Shown in pieces: positions 1-8,467 of a stretch of DNA of 64,000 nt. The notes under the pieces are model-generated. The model did not search any database, was not told the DNA's origin, and saw nothing but the letters and a program-made list of their open reading frames with translations. Source of the DNA: an uncultured Oscillospiraceae bacterium (lineage in GTDB: Bacteria > Bacillota > Clostridia > Oscillospirales > Acutalibacteraceae); NCBI GenBank assembly GCA_900539855.1, contig UQDO01000007.1, forward strand, positions 1 to 64,000, written 5' to 3'. The translations under genes were made by a program, and so were the position numbers. Each line of letters starts with the position of its first letter. The first letter of the stretch is position 1.

Positions 1-40
1 ATGTCTTGCGCCGTTACGTTTTTATATTTATATACAGCTG

Positions 41-220
41 AATTTTTGTTTAGGTATAAAAAGCGGAAAATCTAATTTTACATTTGTAGGGCAGGGGGCT
101 TTGCCCCTGCCCTACGATGCAACAATCAGCTCTTGTATTTATTCAGGAAGACACTCAAGGCTCGTTCCCTACGTCTGTCAATTAATTATATGAATGTATT
201 TACCGCTAAATCAAATTTCC
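41..220. repeat. dispersed intergenic repeat, copy 1
   Basis: This stretch contains no gene. It holds a GC-rich hairpin at 86-115 (arms GTAGGGCAGGGG and CCCCTGCCCTAC) and, at 150-183, a segment beginning GACACTCAAGGCTCG that recurs at 61806. The left flank (about 52-90, with AAAATCTAATT then TTGTAGGG) also matches 61717-61753, and the right edge CCGCTAAAT near 203 resembles the terminal repeat at 61927. It appears to be a non-autonomous MITE-like element; boundaries are approximate. Confidence 0.6.
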
Positions 221-236
221 TTTTTATAATGAAAAC

Positions 237-267
237 AAAGCCGGCAAGGTCTTATTCCTGCCAGCTT
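237..267 (-). terminator. probable terminator of uvrC
   Basis: Read on the minus strand, AAGCTGGCAGG pairs with CCTTGCCGGCTT (one G-U pair and one bulge) around a short AATAAGA loop, and is followed by TGTTTTC. It starts about 14 nt after the uvrC stop codon. The T-tract is weak, so it may be inefficient. Confidence 0.5.
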
Positions 268-281
268 GTTAAAATGTTTAT

Positions 282-2120
282 CTATTGCTCCGTTCCGCTG
301 AAGTAGTTTACGATATTTTCCGCCACGTTTTCGGGGATGCCTGCCTTCATGAGTGTCTCTTTGTCGGCGTTCTGGATAGCACTCAGGGTTTTGAAGCGGA
401 GCAGAAGCTTTTTTGCCCGTGCCTCGCCCACACCCTCAATCTCGGTAAGCTTTGAAACATATGCATTTTTTGAGCGCGACTGCCTGTGATAGCCTATGGC
501 AAAGCGGTGCACCTCCTCTTGAATGGTTGACACCAGGGTGTACACGCTTCGGTTGGCTTTGATAGCTATTTCCTCGCCGAGCGAGGTCACGGCGCGCGTT
601 TTGTGCTTTGAGTCCTTGACCATTCCGAACAGCGGAACATCTATATCCATTTTCTTCAGCACCCGTTCTACCGCCGATATCTGTCCCTTTCCTCCGTCAA
701 GCAGTATGAGGTCAGGCAGGCGCCCGAAGCTCTCGTCATCGCTGCCGTTCTTGTATTCCGTGAACCGGCGCTCCAGCACCTCAGCCATCGATCTCGTGTC
801 ATCCTGACCGGAAAAGCTCTTGATCTTGAATTTACGGTACGCCTTTCTTTGCGGTCTGCCGTTTTCAAAGACCACCATTCCGGCGACATTTTCGTCACCG
901 GCGGTGTTGGATATATCGTAGGATTCTATTATTTTCGGCGGCTCCTTGAGTGACAAAAGCCTTGCCAGCTCGTCAAGTCCGGCAGTCTGACCCATATGTC
1001 TCCCCAGTGACTGCGCAAGCCGCTCCGACGCGTTGCTGCGGCACATTGTGACAAGCCGCTCCTGCTCACCCTTTTCTGGTACGACCACCACCGCGGTGCT
1101 GCCGCGCTTTTCGCTGAGCCATTTTCCCAACAGCTCTCGGTCTTCGGTCTCACCGTCTACCGTTACGCGCGGCGGAATGTCGTCACGCATCGAATAGTAC
1201 CGCCTTATAAATTCGCTGCGCGCCTGCGGCAGCTCGTAAACGGCGTCGGTAAGGAATTCCTCGCGGTCACACAGCTTTCCGTCCTTGAATATAAACACCT
1301 CGAAGCAAGCCGCTTCATTCGCGGCGGCAAGCGCTATGATATCCTGCCTTTTATATGTTGAGCTGTATATTTTCTGCCTGTCGCCTATTTTTTCGATGGC
1401 GGTTATCCGGTCACGCAGCTTGGCTGCCTTTTCAAAATCAAGCCTGTCGGACGCAAGCAGCATCTGCTTTTTAAGCTCCGACACCGACTGCGCCGAACCA
1501 CCCTTTAAAAATTCGACCGCCTGCCTCACCGACTCGCGGTATTCCGCGGCGCTTATTTTTGCGGCGCAAGGTGCGGAACAGTTCTTTATAAAATAATTGA
1601 GGCACGGCCTTGCGTGACGGTTTACGCACTGGGGAAAGCTTTTGGAGCACTGCGGCAGACGGAATATCTTGCGCACCTCATCCATGGTCCTGTTCACTAC
1701 AAAGCCGGAAATGTAAGGCCCTATATATTCCGCGTTTTTGTCGTCGGTATCGAACGACGCAGATATCACCGGCCAGTCGCCGCCGGTTATTTTTATATAG
1801 TGGTACCCTTTGTCGTCCTTAAGCAGTATATTGTATTTCGGCATATGCTGCTTTATAAGCGAACATTCAAGAATGAGCGCTTCAAATTCGCTGTCGCATA
1901 TTATATATTCAAAATCTTCAACCGACGACACCATCTTTCTGACCTTGTCATTATGCCTGCGGTCGCTTCTGAAGTACTGTGAGACCCTCATTTTAAGCCG
2001 CTTTGCCTTGCCTACATATATTATCTCGCCGTTTTTTGCATGCATTATATAAACGCCGGGCAGAAGCGGCAGCTTATTTGCCTTGTCCCTCAGCCTCATT
2101 ATTCTGTCGTCAGCAGTCAC
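282..2120 (-). CDS. uvrC: excinuclease ABC subunit C (UvrC)
   Basis: UvrC makes the two incisions flanking a lesion in UvrABC nucleotide excision repair. From the chosen start the protein has 612 residues, a normal length. The GIY-YIG nuclease lies near residues 20-100 (GVY at 22-24, YVG at 35-37), a UVR domain for UvrB contact near 205-240, the RNase H-like second nuclease in the middle of the C-terminal half (ESYDISNTAG motif), and helix-hairpin-helix DNA binding at the C-terminus (IEGVGEARAKKLL). The open frame extends to 2234, but a GTG at 2120 has AGAAAGG about 9 nt upstream and gives a usual UvrC N-terminus; ATG at 2099 is the alternative. It is the last leftward gene after the surface operon and is functionally unrelated to it. 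Confidence 0.95.
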   Translation of the reverse strand: MTADDRIMRLRDKANKLPLLPGVYIMHAKNGEIIYVGKAKRLKMRVSQYFRSDRRHNDKVRKMVSSVEDFEYIICDSEFEALILECSLIKQHMPKYNILLKDDKGYHYIKITGGDWPVISASFDTDDKNAEYIGPYISGFVVNRTMDEVRKIFRLPQCSKSFPQCVNRHARPCLNYFIKNCSAPCAAKISAAEYRESVRQAVEFLKGGSAQSVSELKKQMLLASDRLDFEKAAKLRDRITAIEKIGDRQKIYSSTYKRQDIIALAAANEAACFEVFIFKDGKLCDREEFLTDAVYELPQARSEFIRRYYSMRDDIPPRVTVDGETEDRELLGKWLSEKRGSTAVVVVPEKGEQERLVTMCRSNASERLAQSLGRHMGQTAGLDELARLLSLKEPPKIIESYDISNTAGDENVAGMVVFENGRPQRKAYRKFKIKSFSGQDDTRSMAEVLERRFTEYKNGSDDESFGRLPDLILLDGGKGQISAVERVLKKMDIDVPLFGMVKDSKHKTRAVTSLGEEIAIKANRSVYTLVSTIQEEVHRFAIGYHRQSRSKNAYVSKLTEIEGVGEARAKKLLLRFKTLSAIQNADKETLMKAGIPENVAENIVNYFSGTEQ

Positions 2121-2277
2121 ACCGTTCACCCTTTCTGCCGTTCGGTCATAATTACATATTAACAGTATGCCGCGAAATGCGTGCCTTGTCAAGGCGGAAA
2201 GTGGAATTGCATGTATTTTGGCACCTCGCTCCATGGCTTCTCAATGGATGTCACGCAAAAAAACAGCGTATCGGGAG

Positions 2278-3024
2278 TTATCTTACCTCCAATACGCTGT
2301 CTTTTTCTATATCCCTCTGCCCGACCGAGGACGTGCCCCATTTTGGCTCTATCGTTATGCTGCATTTGCCGTCAAAGTCCGCGACGGAAATCTTAAAGTT
2401 AAGCGCCTCGTTTGCCGGTATCTGCACCGAATATTTTGTGTTGTCCCCATATTTCACAACAAAATATCCTGTCGAATAAGCGCTGCCAGCGGCATCAGCC
2501 TGCACCGTGTAGCTTCCGTTTTCAAGCAGATATTCACCGCTTTCGGGTGCTATATGATTTCCTTCCCCGTCGGTGACCGAACATATCAGCTCGTATTTTT
2601 CAGCCGTTTTTATTGTCGCCACTGAGCCGCTGTTCGCCGACGTAAACCATGCCCAGCTTGCAGAGCAGAGGCAGGCGGCGCACGCAAATATCCCGACAAG
2701 CGACGGAATTATCATACTGGTAATGCCGTTATCCGCTTCCCGTTCGTCCTCAGCCGCTTCGGCAGCTATTTTTTTGCGGTATATGCGGTTATACAGACGC
2801 ATAACATTTTTGTTGTTTACAAACGGTATGAGGCAAAGGTAGTGGCAGCGTATTTCTCTGCGCCAGCGCCTGTACTCTTTTTTTGTGTCAGCCGTCTGCA
2901 TTTTCCAGTAGTAGTATTCGGTGTCCGAATTGAACCTGCGTATAAAGCTTATCAGCCATACTATAAGCAGGACCGCAACCGCCGTTAAAGCCGCCGATAT
3001 CAGTGCTACTGCCCCGTTTCCCAT
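2278..3024 (-). CDS. membrane-anchored protein with TasA-like AWFT motif
   Basis: The function is unknown. The protein has an N-terminal membrane helix (about residues 5-27), a basic cytoplasmic stretch of about 80 residues with many Tyr, Trp and Arg, a second hydrophobic helix near 105-130 ending in SWAWFTS, and an external domain of about 110 residues. AWFT after a hydrophobic helix is the sequence seen at the SipW-processed signal of TasA/CalY proteins, here placed internally. The ATG at 3024 is preferred over 3042 because AAAGGAG lies 8 nt upstream. It is the last gene of the surface operon, after the two large TasA-like genes, suggesting an anchor or accessory protein for the fibres (inference). 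Confidence 0.7.
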   Translation of the reverse strand: MGNGAVALISAALTAVAVLLIVWLISFIRRFNSDTEYYYWKMQTADTKKEYRRWRREIRCHYLCLIPFVNNKNVMRLYNRIYRKKIAAEAAEDEREADNGITSMIIPSLVGIFACAACLCSASWAWFTSANSGSVATIKTAEKYELICSVTDGEGNHIAPESGEYLLENGSYTVQADAAGSAYSTGYFVVKYGDNTKYSVQIPANEALNFKISVADFDGKCSITIEPKWGTSSVGQRDIEKDSVLEVR

Positions 3025-3059
3025 ATTCCGGACTCCTTTCATACATTAGTACAGATAAA

Positions 3060-3124
3060 GCAATCAAAAGGCATAAGGCTTAACTTATGCCCTTTGATTG
3101 CCCCTCCGCCCTCAGGCGGAGGGG
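3060..3124 (-). other. tandem hairpins after TasA-like gene 1
   Basis: Two adjacent hairpins follow the stop codon at 3140. On the minus strand the first is CCCCTCCGCC/GGGCGGAGGGG. The second pairs GCAATCAAA-GGGCATAAG with CTTATGCC-TTTTGATTGC. There is no good T-tract. An equivalent pair with a different first-stem sequence follows the paralogue at 4508-4572. Confidence 0.7.
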
Positions 3125-3139
3125 CTTGAAAATCAGAAT

Positions 3140-4429
3140 TTACTGGGGAACGACGGTGTACCACACATCGCCGTTGGCCTGCGGTGTAGTAACAACGCCA
3201 TAGCCATCCGCCACGAAGTTGGTGCCCTCACCCTCGGCCTTGCAATTCGCCGGGTTGAAGTTCACGAAGGTGCCGCCCTTGACGATAATCTTAGCGGTGT
3301 CATTCTTGTAGTTGTCGTCAATGCAGTTCAGCAGGAAGTTGTAACCATAGCGAGCATCGCTAAAAGGCTCTACCGCAAAGTGACCGCCATTGATCGTCAC
3401 TGTACCTTTTTGCACCTGTACTGCGGTGCCGCCACCATAGTATGTGCCGCCGTTAATGACCAGATTTGCACCACTTAAAACATTGATGCCATAAGCACCA
3501 CCCTGGGTGTCAATACCACCGTCTTCGCCTGCGTTGATGGTCGTATCAGCGGCAACAAGCAATGCAGTAAAATTGGTGTTATTATTACCCATTTCATACG
3601 GGCTGGTGATCTTCTTATTCAGCTGCAGCGTAGTGGGCTTGGAAATAATAGTGCGCTGTGCCACAGTATCCACGCTGCTGACCTCTACATCCGCATCGAC
3701 AGCCACATTCCCGCCGTTCTTAATTGCATCCTTCAAGCCGGCAAGATCAATCACGGGATAATAGGTGGCATTTGCGTCATAAGTATTGCCGAAGCTGTCG
3801 TTTTCGTATGTATTCTGAGTAGCATAAACAGTGATGCCGATGCCGTCGATGGACAAACCCTGATACTCGTTTCCGGCGGTGGTCTGCATCTGGCCCTTGA
3901 TCGTCAGCGTGTCGAACACATCGCTATCCGTAGTCTTGGCATTCAGATGGCGCTCGGTGCCCAGCTCGGCGGCAGCCTCACCGCCGGCACCCTCAACACT
4001 GTATGTCCAGTCTATCACATCCAGCAGCATAAGGTCGTTCACACCGTTGTTCGGGTTCGCATCCTTCGCGCCGGCAATGGCGATTTTATACTTCAGCGCC
4101 AGATTGCCGTTATTGACAATGCGCAGCTCCGGCAACTGATAGGTCGCACCCGGCTCCCACAGGATGTTGTCTGTGCGATTGTCAGCCGTTCTGAAATTGA
4201 GGACTTTACCCTCGGCCTTATCCCACGCAGTCGGTGCACCGGTTTCGGCATTCCAAGCAGTCGCATACTGGAGTTCGATATCCAGATTGCCGGATTGGAT
4301 CTTGTTTACCGCAGTAGATGCGGTGTCGGTAAACCACGCATATGTGGTACCGATGAGCATTGAAATACTCATAAGAACTGCCGCAGCACTCATGATCAAC
4401 GCTCTTTTTGTGCTTTTAATTTTGTTCAT
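3140..4429 (-). CDS. TasA/CalY-like surface fibre protein with beta-helix-like tail
   Basis: This is a predicted exported matrix or fibre subunit of the TasA/camelysin type. The 429-residue protein starts with a basic, hydrophobic signal segment ending in TYAWFTDTAST (residues about 29-39), the signature of signal peptides cut by SipW-type peptidase, which is encoded upstream at 6395. Residues about 40-210 fit the TasA/camelysin beta-sandwich (NRTDNILWEPGA, LRIVNNGNLALKYKI). Residues about 270-425 carry repeated INGGTY/INGGHF/VKGGTF units typical of a right-handed beta-helix, unusual for classical TasA. AAGGAGG lies 7-8 nt before the ATG. Its first 39 residues match those of the next gene except at the last positions, pointing to recent duplication. 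Confidence 0.85.
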   Translation of the reverse strand: MNKIKSTKRALIMSAAAVLMSISMLIGTTYAWFTDTASTAVNKIQSGNLDIELQYATAWNAETGAPTAWDKAEGKVLNFRTADNRTDNILWEPGATYQLPELRIVNNGNLALKYKIAIAGAKDANPNNGVNDLMLLDVIDWTYSVEGAGGEAAAELGTERHLNAKTTDSDVFDTLTIKGQMQTTAGNEYQGLSIDGIGITVYATQNTYENDSFGNTYDANATYYPVIDLAGLKDAIKNGGNVAVDADVEVSSVDTVAQRTIISKPTTLQLNKKITSPYEMGNNNTNFTALLVAADTTINAGEDGGIDTQGGAYGINVLSGANLVINGGTYYGGGTAVQVQKGTVTINGGHFAVEPFSDARYGYNFLLNCIDDNYKNDTAKIIVKGGTFVNFNPANCKAEGEGTNFVADGYGVVTTPQANGDVWYTVVPQ

Positions 4430-4507
4430 TGTTTTTCCTCCTTGGTTTTAATAATAATTGTTTGTTAAAATATATGTAAACGCCGTCTTTGCAGCGATCA
4501 CATCACA

Positions 4508-4572
4508 GCAATCAAAAGGCATAAGCACATCTTACACCCTTTGATTGCCCCTCCACCCCAATGGGGGTGGAG
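4508..4572 (-). other. tandem hairpins after TasA-like gene 2
   Basis: After the stop at 4597 the minus strand forms CTCCACCCC/GGGGTGGAG followed by GCAATCAAAGGGTGTAAG pairing with CTTATGCCTTTTGATTGC. Compared with 3060-3124 both stems are kept although stem bases differ (compensating or G-U changes), so the structure seems to be conserved as RNA. Confidence 0.7.
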
Positions 4573-4596
4573 AGACAGGGAAATCAAGTAAATCTA

Positions 4597-6357
4597 TTAA
4601 TTGGAAACGACGTACCACTCGCCGTCCTGTGTGGTTGTGCAGCCCTCGCCGAGAACGATTTTGCCCGTTTTAGCGTTAACGGGGTCAACAGTCGTAACAC
4701 CGGGATTGTAATTTCTAAAAGAGCCGCCATTGACTGTAATCATGCAGCCCGCAGACGCGTTATCCTGATGATTCAAAACAAAATATGTGCCGTTAGACGG
4801 AGTCGCCGTTTCAAACTTACCGCCGTTAATTGTTACGGTAGCCTTTGAGCCTGAGGACATACTTGTATACACAAAGATACAGGATGTACCCTCACTTGTG
4901 CCGTAAAAATGCCCGCCGTTGATGGTAAGCTTACCGTAGTTGCCTGCACGCACTGCGCTGGTCACCTTGTTGGGATAGCTCTTATTCGAGCCGATAACCG
5001 CACCGGTCTGCGCTGCACTGCTGTCGTTTATAGTAAGGTTTCCGCTTTTACCACCGATGTACAAAACGCTTCCGTTATTGGGCTTAACACCCTCTGCGTA
5101 TTCCAGTTTGACGGTATGACCGTTCAAATCAAAGAAGAATTTTTTACCCGACATATAAATCTCGTCGGGAACGGTAATATCCTTTACCAATTTCAAATGT
5201 GCACCCTTTTTGAGCTTTTCAATTTGCATAGCCTGTTCGCCAGTTGCAATCAAATAGGGATGTGCCTCTGTGCCGTCGCCGCCGTTAAATGCGCTGTCGG
5301 AAACAATCGAGGTAAAGGGAGAAAAATCATCGGTGGTAAAGGTCACATAGCCGGTAGTGCCGTCATAACAATACTGGTCATTTGCGGTCAGGCTGTTGAC
5401 ATCAGCAACCTTCGTAAGCGCTATTTCATTATGATAGAAGTCAACAACATTCAGGTTCTTTCCGATATTCATAGACACGGTAAAGAACTTGCCGCTCGCA
5501 GCGTTAACCTTGTTGCCGTCCTGATCAATCAGCTTGACCTCGGCAGTCAGTGCCTGCGTACCGGTCTCAACGGTGATTGAGGACGGGGTGGTAGAGCCTT
5601 CCACCACTACCAGACTGACCTTTTCCGCATTTTCCACCGAACCGGCCGGGATCGTGACCTGCACAAAATGATCTTCAGGCTTATCTTTCAGAATGGTATC
5701 TTCATTCACCTTGACAATTCCATCGACCCGCACTGGATAGGTCGCATCCTCATCATAGGTGTTGTCAAAGCTGTCATATTCAACAGTATCCTGAGTAGCA
5801 ATAACGGTAATGGTAATACCATCCAGCGTCAGATTCTTATAGTCATTGCCGGCGGTGGTTTTCATTACGCCCTTGATGTAATATACTTCGCTGGTTTCGG
5901 TTTTTTTCAGGTTACCGGTGAACTCGTCAAGTGCAGTTTCTGTTTTTGTTCCATCGGCTGCCTTTGTCACCAGATAGAAGTCAATAACATCCAACAGATC
6001 AAAATTGCCCTCATTGGCAGCGGTAGTGCCTTTGTTGACCTGTGCTTTCCACTTCAAAGCCAGGTTACCCTTGTTGGCAATTCTGAAGCCTTCGGTCAGA
6101 TAGCGGCAGCCCGGCTCCCAGAGAAGCGCTTCACCTTCCGCACCGGCGGCATTTTTGAAGTTCAGCGTATCGATATGAGTATCACTGTCTTCGCCGATAA
6201 TATCCACCTTCAGACTGCCGGACACGATCTTGTTGACACCGGTAGATGCGGTGTCGGTGAACCATGCATATGTGGTACCGATGAGCATTGAAATACTCAT
6301 AAGAACTGCTGCAGCACTCATGATCAACGCTCTTTTGGTGCTTTTGATTTTGTTCAT
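4597..6357 (-). CDS. TasA/CalY-like surface fibre protein, long paralogue
   Basis: This is a second predicted exported TasA-type protein of 586 residues. The signal segment has AWF at residues 31-33, the SipW-type processing signature. A TasA/camelysin-like domain occupies about 40-210 (ALLWEPGCRYL, FRIANKGNLALKWKA). The middle region of about 210-360 resembles surface-protein beta-sandwich spacers (LVVVEGSTTPSSITVETG). The C-terminal region of about 400-585 carries LTINGGHF, VTINGGKF and ITVNGGSF units, suggesting a beta-helix. AAGGAGG precedes the ATG. It sits 37 nt after the signal peptidase gene, the usual sipW-tasA partnership. The C-terminal beta-helix is an inference from repeats. Confidence 0.85.
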   Translation of the reverse strand: MNKIKSTKRALIMSAAAVLMSISMLIGTTYAWFTDTASTGVNKIVSGSLKVDIIGEDSDTHIDTLNFKNAAGAEGEALLWEPGCRYLTEGFRIANKGNLALKWKAQVNKGTTAANEGNFDLLDVIDFYLVTKAADGTKTETALDEFTGNLKKTETSEVYYIKGVMKTTAGNDYKNLTLDGITITVIATQDTVEYDSFDNTYDEDATYPVRVDGIVKVNEDTILKDKPEDHFVQVTIPAGSVENAEKVSLVVVEGSTTPSSITVETGTQALTAEVKLIDQDGNKVNAASGKFFTVSMNIGKNLNVVDFYHNEIALTKVADVNSLTANDQYCYDGTTGYVTFTTDDFSPFTSIVSDSAFNGGDGTEAHPYLIATGEQAMQIEKLKKGAHLKLVKDITVPDEIYMSGKKFFFDLNGHTVKLEYAEGVKPNNGSVLYIGGKSGNLTINDSSAAQTGAVIGSNKSYPNKVTSAVRAGNYGKLTINGGHFYGTSEGTSCIFVYTSMSSGSKATVTINGGKFETATPSNGTYFVLNHQDNASAGCMITVNGGSFRNYNPGVTTVDPVNAKTGKIVLGEGCTTTQDGEWYVVSN

Positions 6358-6394
6358 TGTTTTTTCCTCCTTGAAAGTTTATATCAAACGCACA

Positions 6395-7099
6395 TCAGTG
6401 TGTTTTTTGCCCGTCAACGTTTTCCGTCTTTGCTTCACCGGCTCCGTTCAGCTGCGACTTCATCGCGAGCAGCTCCTGCATCATTTTCTGCATTTCCGCC
6501 TTTTCGGCAGCCAGCTTTTCGCGCTCGGCGTTTATTTCTGCCTGCTGCTCTGACTTATATCTTTTGAAAAGCCTTATGCAATGTATCCCTTCTGCCACTA
6601 TCAACAGTAAAAAGGGCGTCAGTATGCAGACTATATATCCGGGCGTTGACTTCAAAAATTCAAAGAATTTGCCGACGCCTGTGATCTTCGCCGCATATTT
6701 TCCTATCACATACGGATATGTGACCACCGTCTCATCATCGGTATCTGTGGTGGTTCCGTAGGTTATAAAGCCCGGATTGCCGTTTGCGTCGGTAGTGAGC
6801 TTGCGAATCTTATGAGTAACCGTTTCGCCGTAATTTGATGTATTCTGCGAAGTATAGGCGATGATGTCTCCTTCTTTGAGTGTGGAAGGATTAACCTCTT
6901 TGACAAGCACTAAATCGCCTGCACCGAAATCGGTCTTGCTCATTGAGTCGGACAGGACGATAAATGCTCTATAGCCAAATAAACTACGGTCGGCTCGGTT
7001 AAAGGTTGAAACCGATATGACGGTGAATATCATCATGAATACCGCAAAAGCGACTACAATCCACGCGGCTATGTTCTTTATTACATTCAGCGCCTTCAT
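6395..7099 (-). CDS. sipW: SipW-type signal peptidase I
   Basis: This membrane serine peptidase would remove the signal peptides of the TasA-like proteins encoded around it. The 234-residue protein has a membrane helix at about 10-32, the nucleophile region SDSMS (Ser52), and THKI with His96 in place of the catalytic Lys of ordinary bacterial signal peptidases, which marks the ER/SipW type. A second hydrophobic helix lies at about 155-178, followed by a charged probable coiled coil (EINAEREKLAAEKAEMQK) in the cytoplasm; that C-terminal coil is longer than in Bacillus SipW. GGAGG lies 6 nt before the ATG, and the upstream gene ends 12 nt away. Confidence 0.92.
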   Translation of the reverse strand: MKALNVIKNIAAWIVVAFAVFMMIFTVISVSTFNRADRSLFGYRAFIVLSDSMSKTDFGAGDLVLVKEVNPSTLKEGDIIAYTSQNTSNYGETVTHKIRKLTTDANGNPGFITYGTTTDTDDETVVTYPYVIGKYAAKITGVGKFFEFLKSTPGYIVCILTPFLLLIVAEGIHCIRLFKRYKSEQQAEINAEREKLAAEKAEMQKMMQELLAMKSQLNGAGEAKTENVDGQKTH

Positions 7100-7111
7100 A
7101 ATGCACCTCCG

Positions 7112-7657
7112 TTATCCGAAAATCATGCCCGGATTATTCAGCATCTGCACAGCCTCGGCAGACAATACGAAGGACAGCGAGCTGTCGCCGGTATCGTTTC
7201 CTGCCTCTTTCGGATAATAGAACAGCACGGTGAGATTGCGGCGCTCACCTATTTTGAGATAATCGTCAGCAGCCGGTATGGCCTCCCTGTTAAGGCTCTT
7301 AGCCGTGCCGTTATATATCTGCTTTTCGCCGTCCATGACCGTTATTCTCAGCACATCAGCCAGTCCGCCTGACACATGCTCAAAATACAGTCTGTAATAA
7401 ACGTCGCAGGTACTTTCGTTCTTTATGTAAAAATCCTTTTGTACGGTCATGCCCGGTTCAAACAGGAATTCATGCTCGCTAATCACGGGGCTGCCCCCGT
7501 TGAGATCAATCTTTATACTGCCCGTCTTGAAGGTGTTGTCCCTTACGGCTGCCACGGAATAACGGATAGCCGCAGTGGTAACGAAAAGGCACAGTATCAG
7601 CACCATTATTGCTGCTATGCCGCCCCTTAACGCGCCCAGTCCTTTTCTTTTACTCAT
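7112..7657 (-). CDS. small TasA/camelysin-like membrane or exported protein
   Basis: This 181-residue protein has an N-terminal hydrophobic helix (about residues 12-33) and then an extracellular beta-rich domain (FKTGSIKIDLNGG, FLFEPGMTVQKDFYIKN) with the EPGM and IKN features shared with TasA/camelysin domains. It lacks the AWFT signature, so it may stay membrane-tethered or be cut by another peptidase. The ATG at 7657 has GGGAGG 7 nt upstream and overlaps the end of the preceding gene by 8 nt, indicating translational coupling. By position it may be a minor fibre subunit or an anchor; this is an inference. Confidence 0.75.
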   Translation of the reverse strand: MSKRKGLGALRGGIAAIMVLILCLFVTTAAIRYSVAAVRDNTFKTGSIKIDLNGGSPVISEHEFLFEPGMTVQKDFYIKNESTCDVYYRLYFEHVSGGLADVLRITVMDGEKQIYNGTAKSLNREAIPAADDYLKIGERRNLTVLFYYPKEAGNDTGDSSLSFVLSAEAVQMLNNPGMIFG

Positions 7658-8417
7658 GCTGCGCCTCCCTGCGGCGGATAATTGTGACAGCTGCAAGCGC
7701 CGCGCCGGACAGCAGCATGACCGCTGCAAAGATCAATACCTTTGAGTTGTCTCCCGTGCCGGGCGCAGGACCGAGCGGCTCGTCCTCTGCGACCCACCAT
7801 TTGAAGTCGGCTATAAGACCTGTGTTCTGATACTCATTTCCCACCGATGTATCAAGGTATGCCGTAACGGTATAATCAGCCGTGCCGGTGCCGCTGCCAT
7901 CGGGAACAACTGCAGTTTCCAGAGCACCAGGCATGTCTTTTATTGTTCCGTTATAAAGTTTTGAACCGTTTTCGGTTATTTTAACCTTCAACACCTCTGA
8001 CAGCTTTTCGCCGCCCTCCCTTACATCCGCAGAAAAGCGCAAAACAACGGTGCTGCGGCACGACACCGCAACACTGTATAAATTATTATAGCTATCCCCC
8101 GGGAGCATGTTTTCCGCTCTGAAAGGTATGTTGACCGAAGGCGCCTTGTCATAAAGCTCCAAAGACACCCTGCTGTCGCCAAAACGCGTGCCGGAAGTTC
8201 CGGCGTTATATGTTTTTGTATGTTTTTCGGTTACCGATACCGCCTCGCTGCTTTCGGGTGTGATGACATTGCCGCTGACGGTTGCGGACACGGCGGAGCC
8301 GATATGTATAAGCCCATAAACCGCAACGCCTACCAACGCCATAAGACTCAGTATAACAAATACCGCAATAAGCGCTACGATAAATCTTACTATCCTTGTG
8401 TCGTCTTTGTCGCTCAT
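7650..8417 (-). CDS. cell-wall-anchored TasA/camelysin-like protein, first gene of surface operon
   Basis: This protein of about 255 residues has an N-terminal membrane helix (about 11-38), a camelysin/TasA-like exterior (RFGDSRVSLELYD, FRAENMLPGDSYNN) and a C-terminal tail PGTGD, then about 20 hydrophobic residues, then RRR. That tail resembles a sortase sorting signal of the xPxTGD kind. No sortase is present in the window. ATG 8417 is chosen because GGGCGG lies 7 nt upstream; a GTG at 8423 is in the same frame. It is the first gene downstream of the proposed invertible promoter, so its expression should follow the switch. Confidence 0.75.
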   Translation of the reverse strand: MSDKDDTRIVRFIVALIAVFVILSLMALVGVAVYGLIHIGSAVSATVSGNVITPESSEAVSVTEKHTKTYNAGTSGTRFGDSRVSLELYDKAPSVNIPFRAENMLPGDSYNNLYSVAVSCRSTVVLRFSADVREGGEKLSEVLKVKITENGSKLYNGTIKDMPGALETAVVPDGSGTGTADYTVTAYLDTSVGNEYQNTGLIADFKWWVAEDEPLGPAPGTGDNSKVLIFAAVMLLSGAALAAVTIIRRREAQHE

Positions 8418-8435
8418 ATTCACACCGCCCGTCTT

Positions 8436-8467
8436 ACTGTTCCAAAAAGTAGACTTTTTGGAACAGT
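8436..8467. repeat. left recombination-like site of proposed promoter switch
   Basis: This is a perfect inverted repeat: ACTGTTCCAAAAAGT, central AG at 8451-8452, then ACTTTTTGGAACAGT. A two-base non-palindromic centre flanked by mirrored half-sites is the layout of hix/gix sites used by Hin/Gin serine invertases. It matches the reverse complement of 8614-8645 at 27 of 32 positions including the centre. No T-tract follows on either strand, so it is not an obvious terminator. Confidence 0.8.

Noticed and set aside
2121..2234. N-terminal extension of uvrC to ATG 2234
   Set aside because: The extra 38 residues do not resemble UvrC, there is no ribosome site, and GTG 2120 is well placed.
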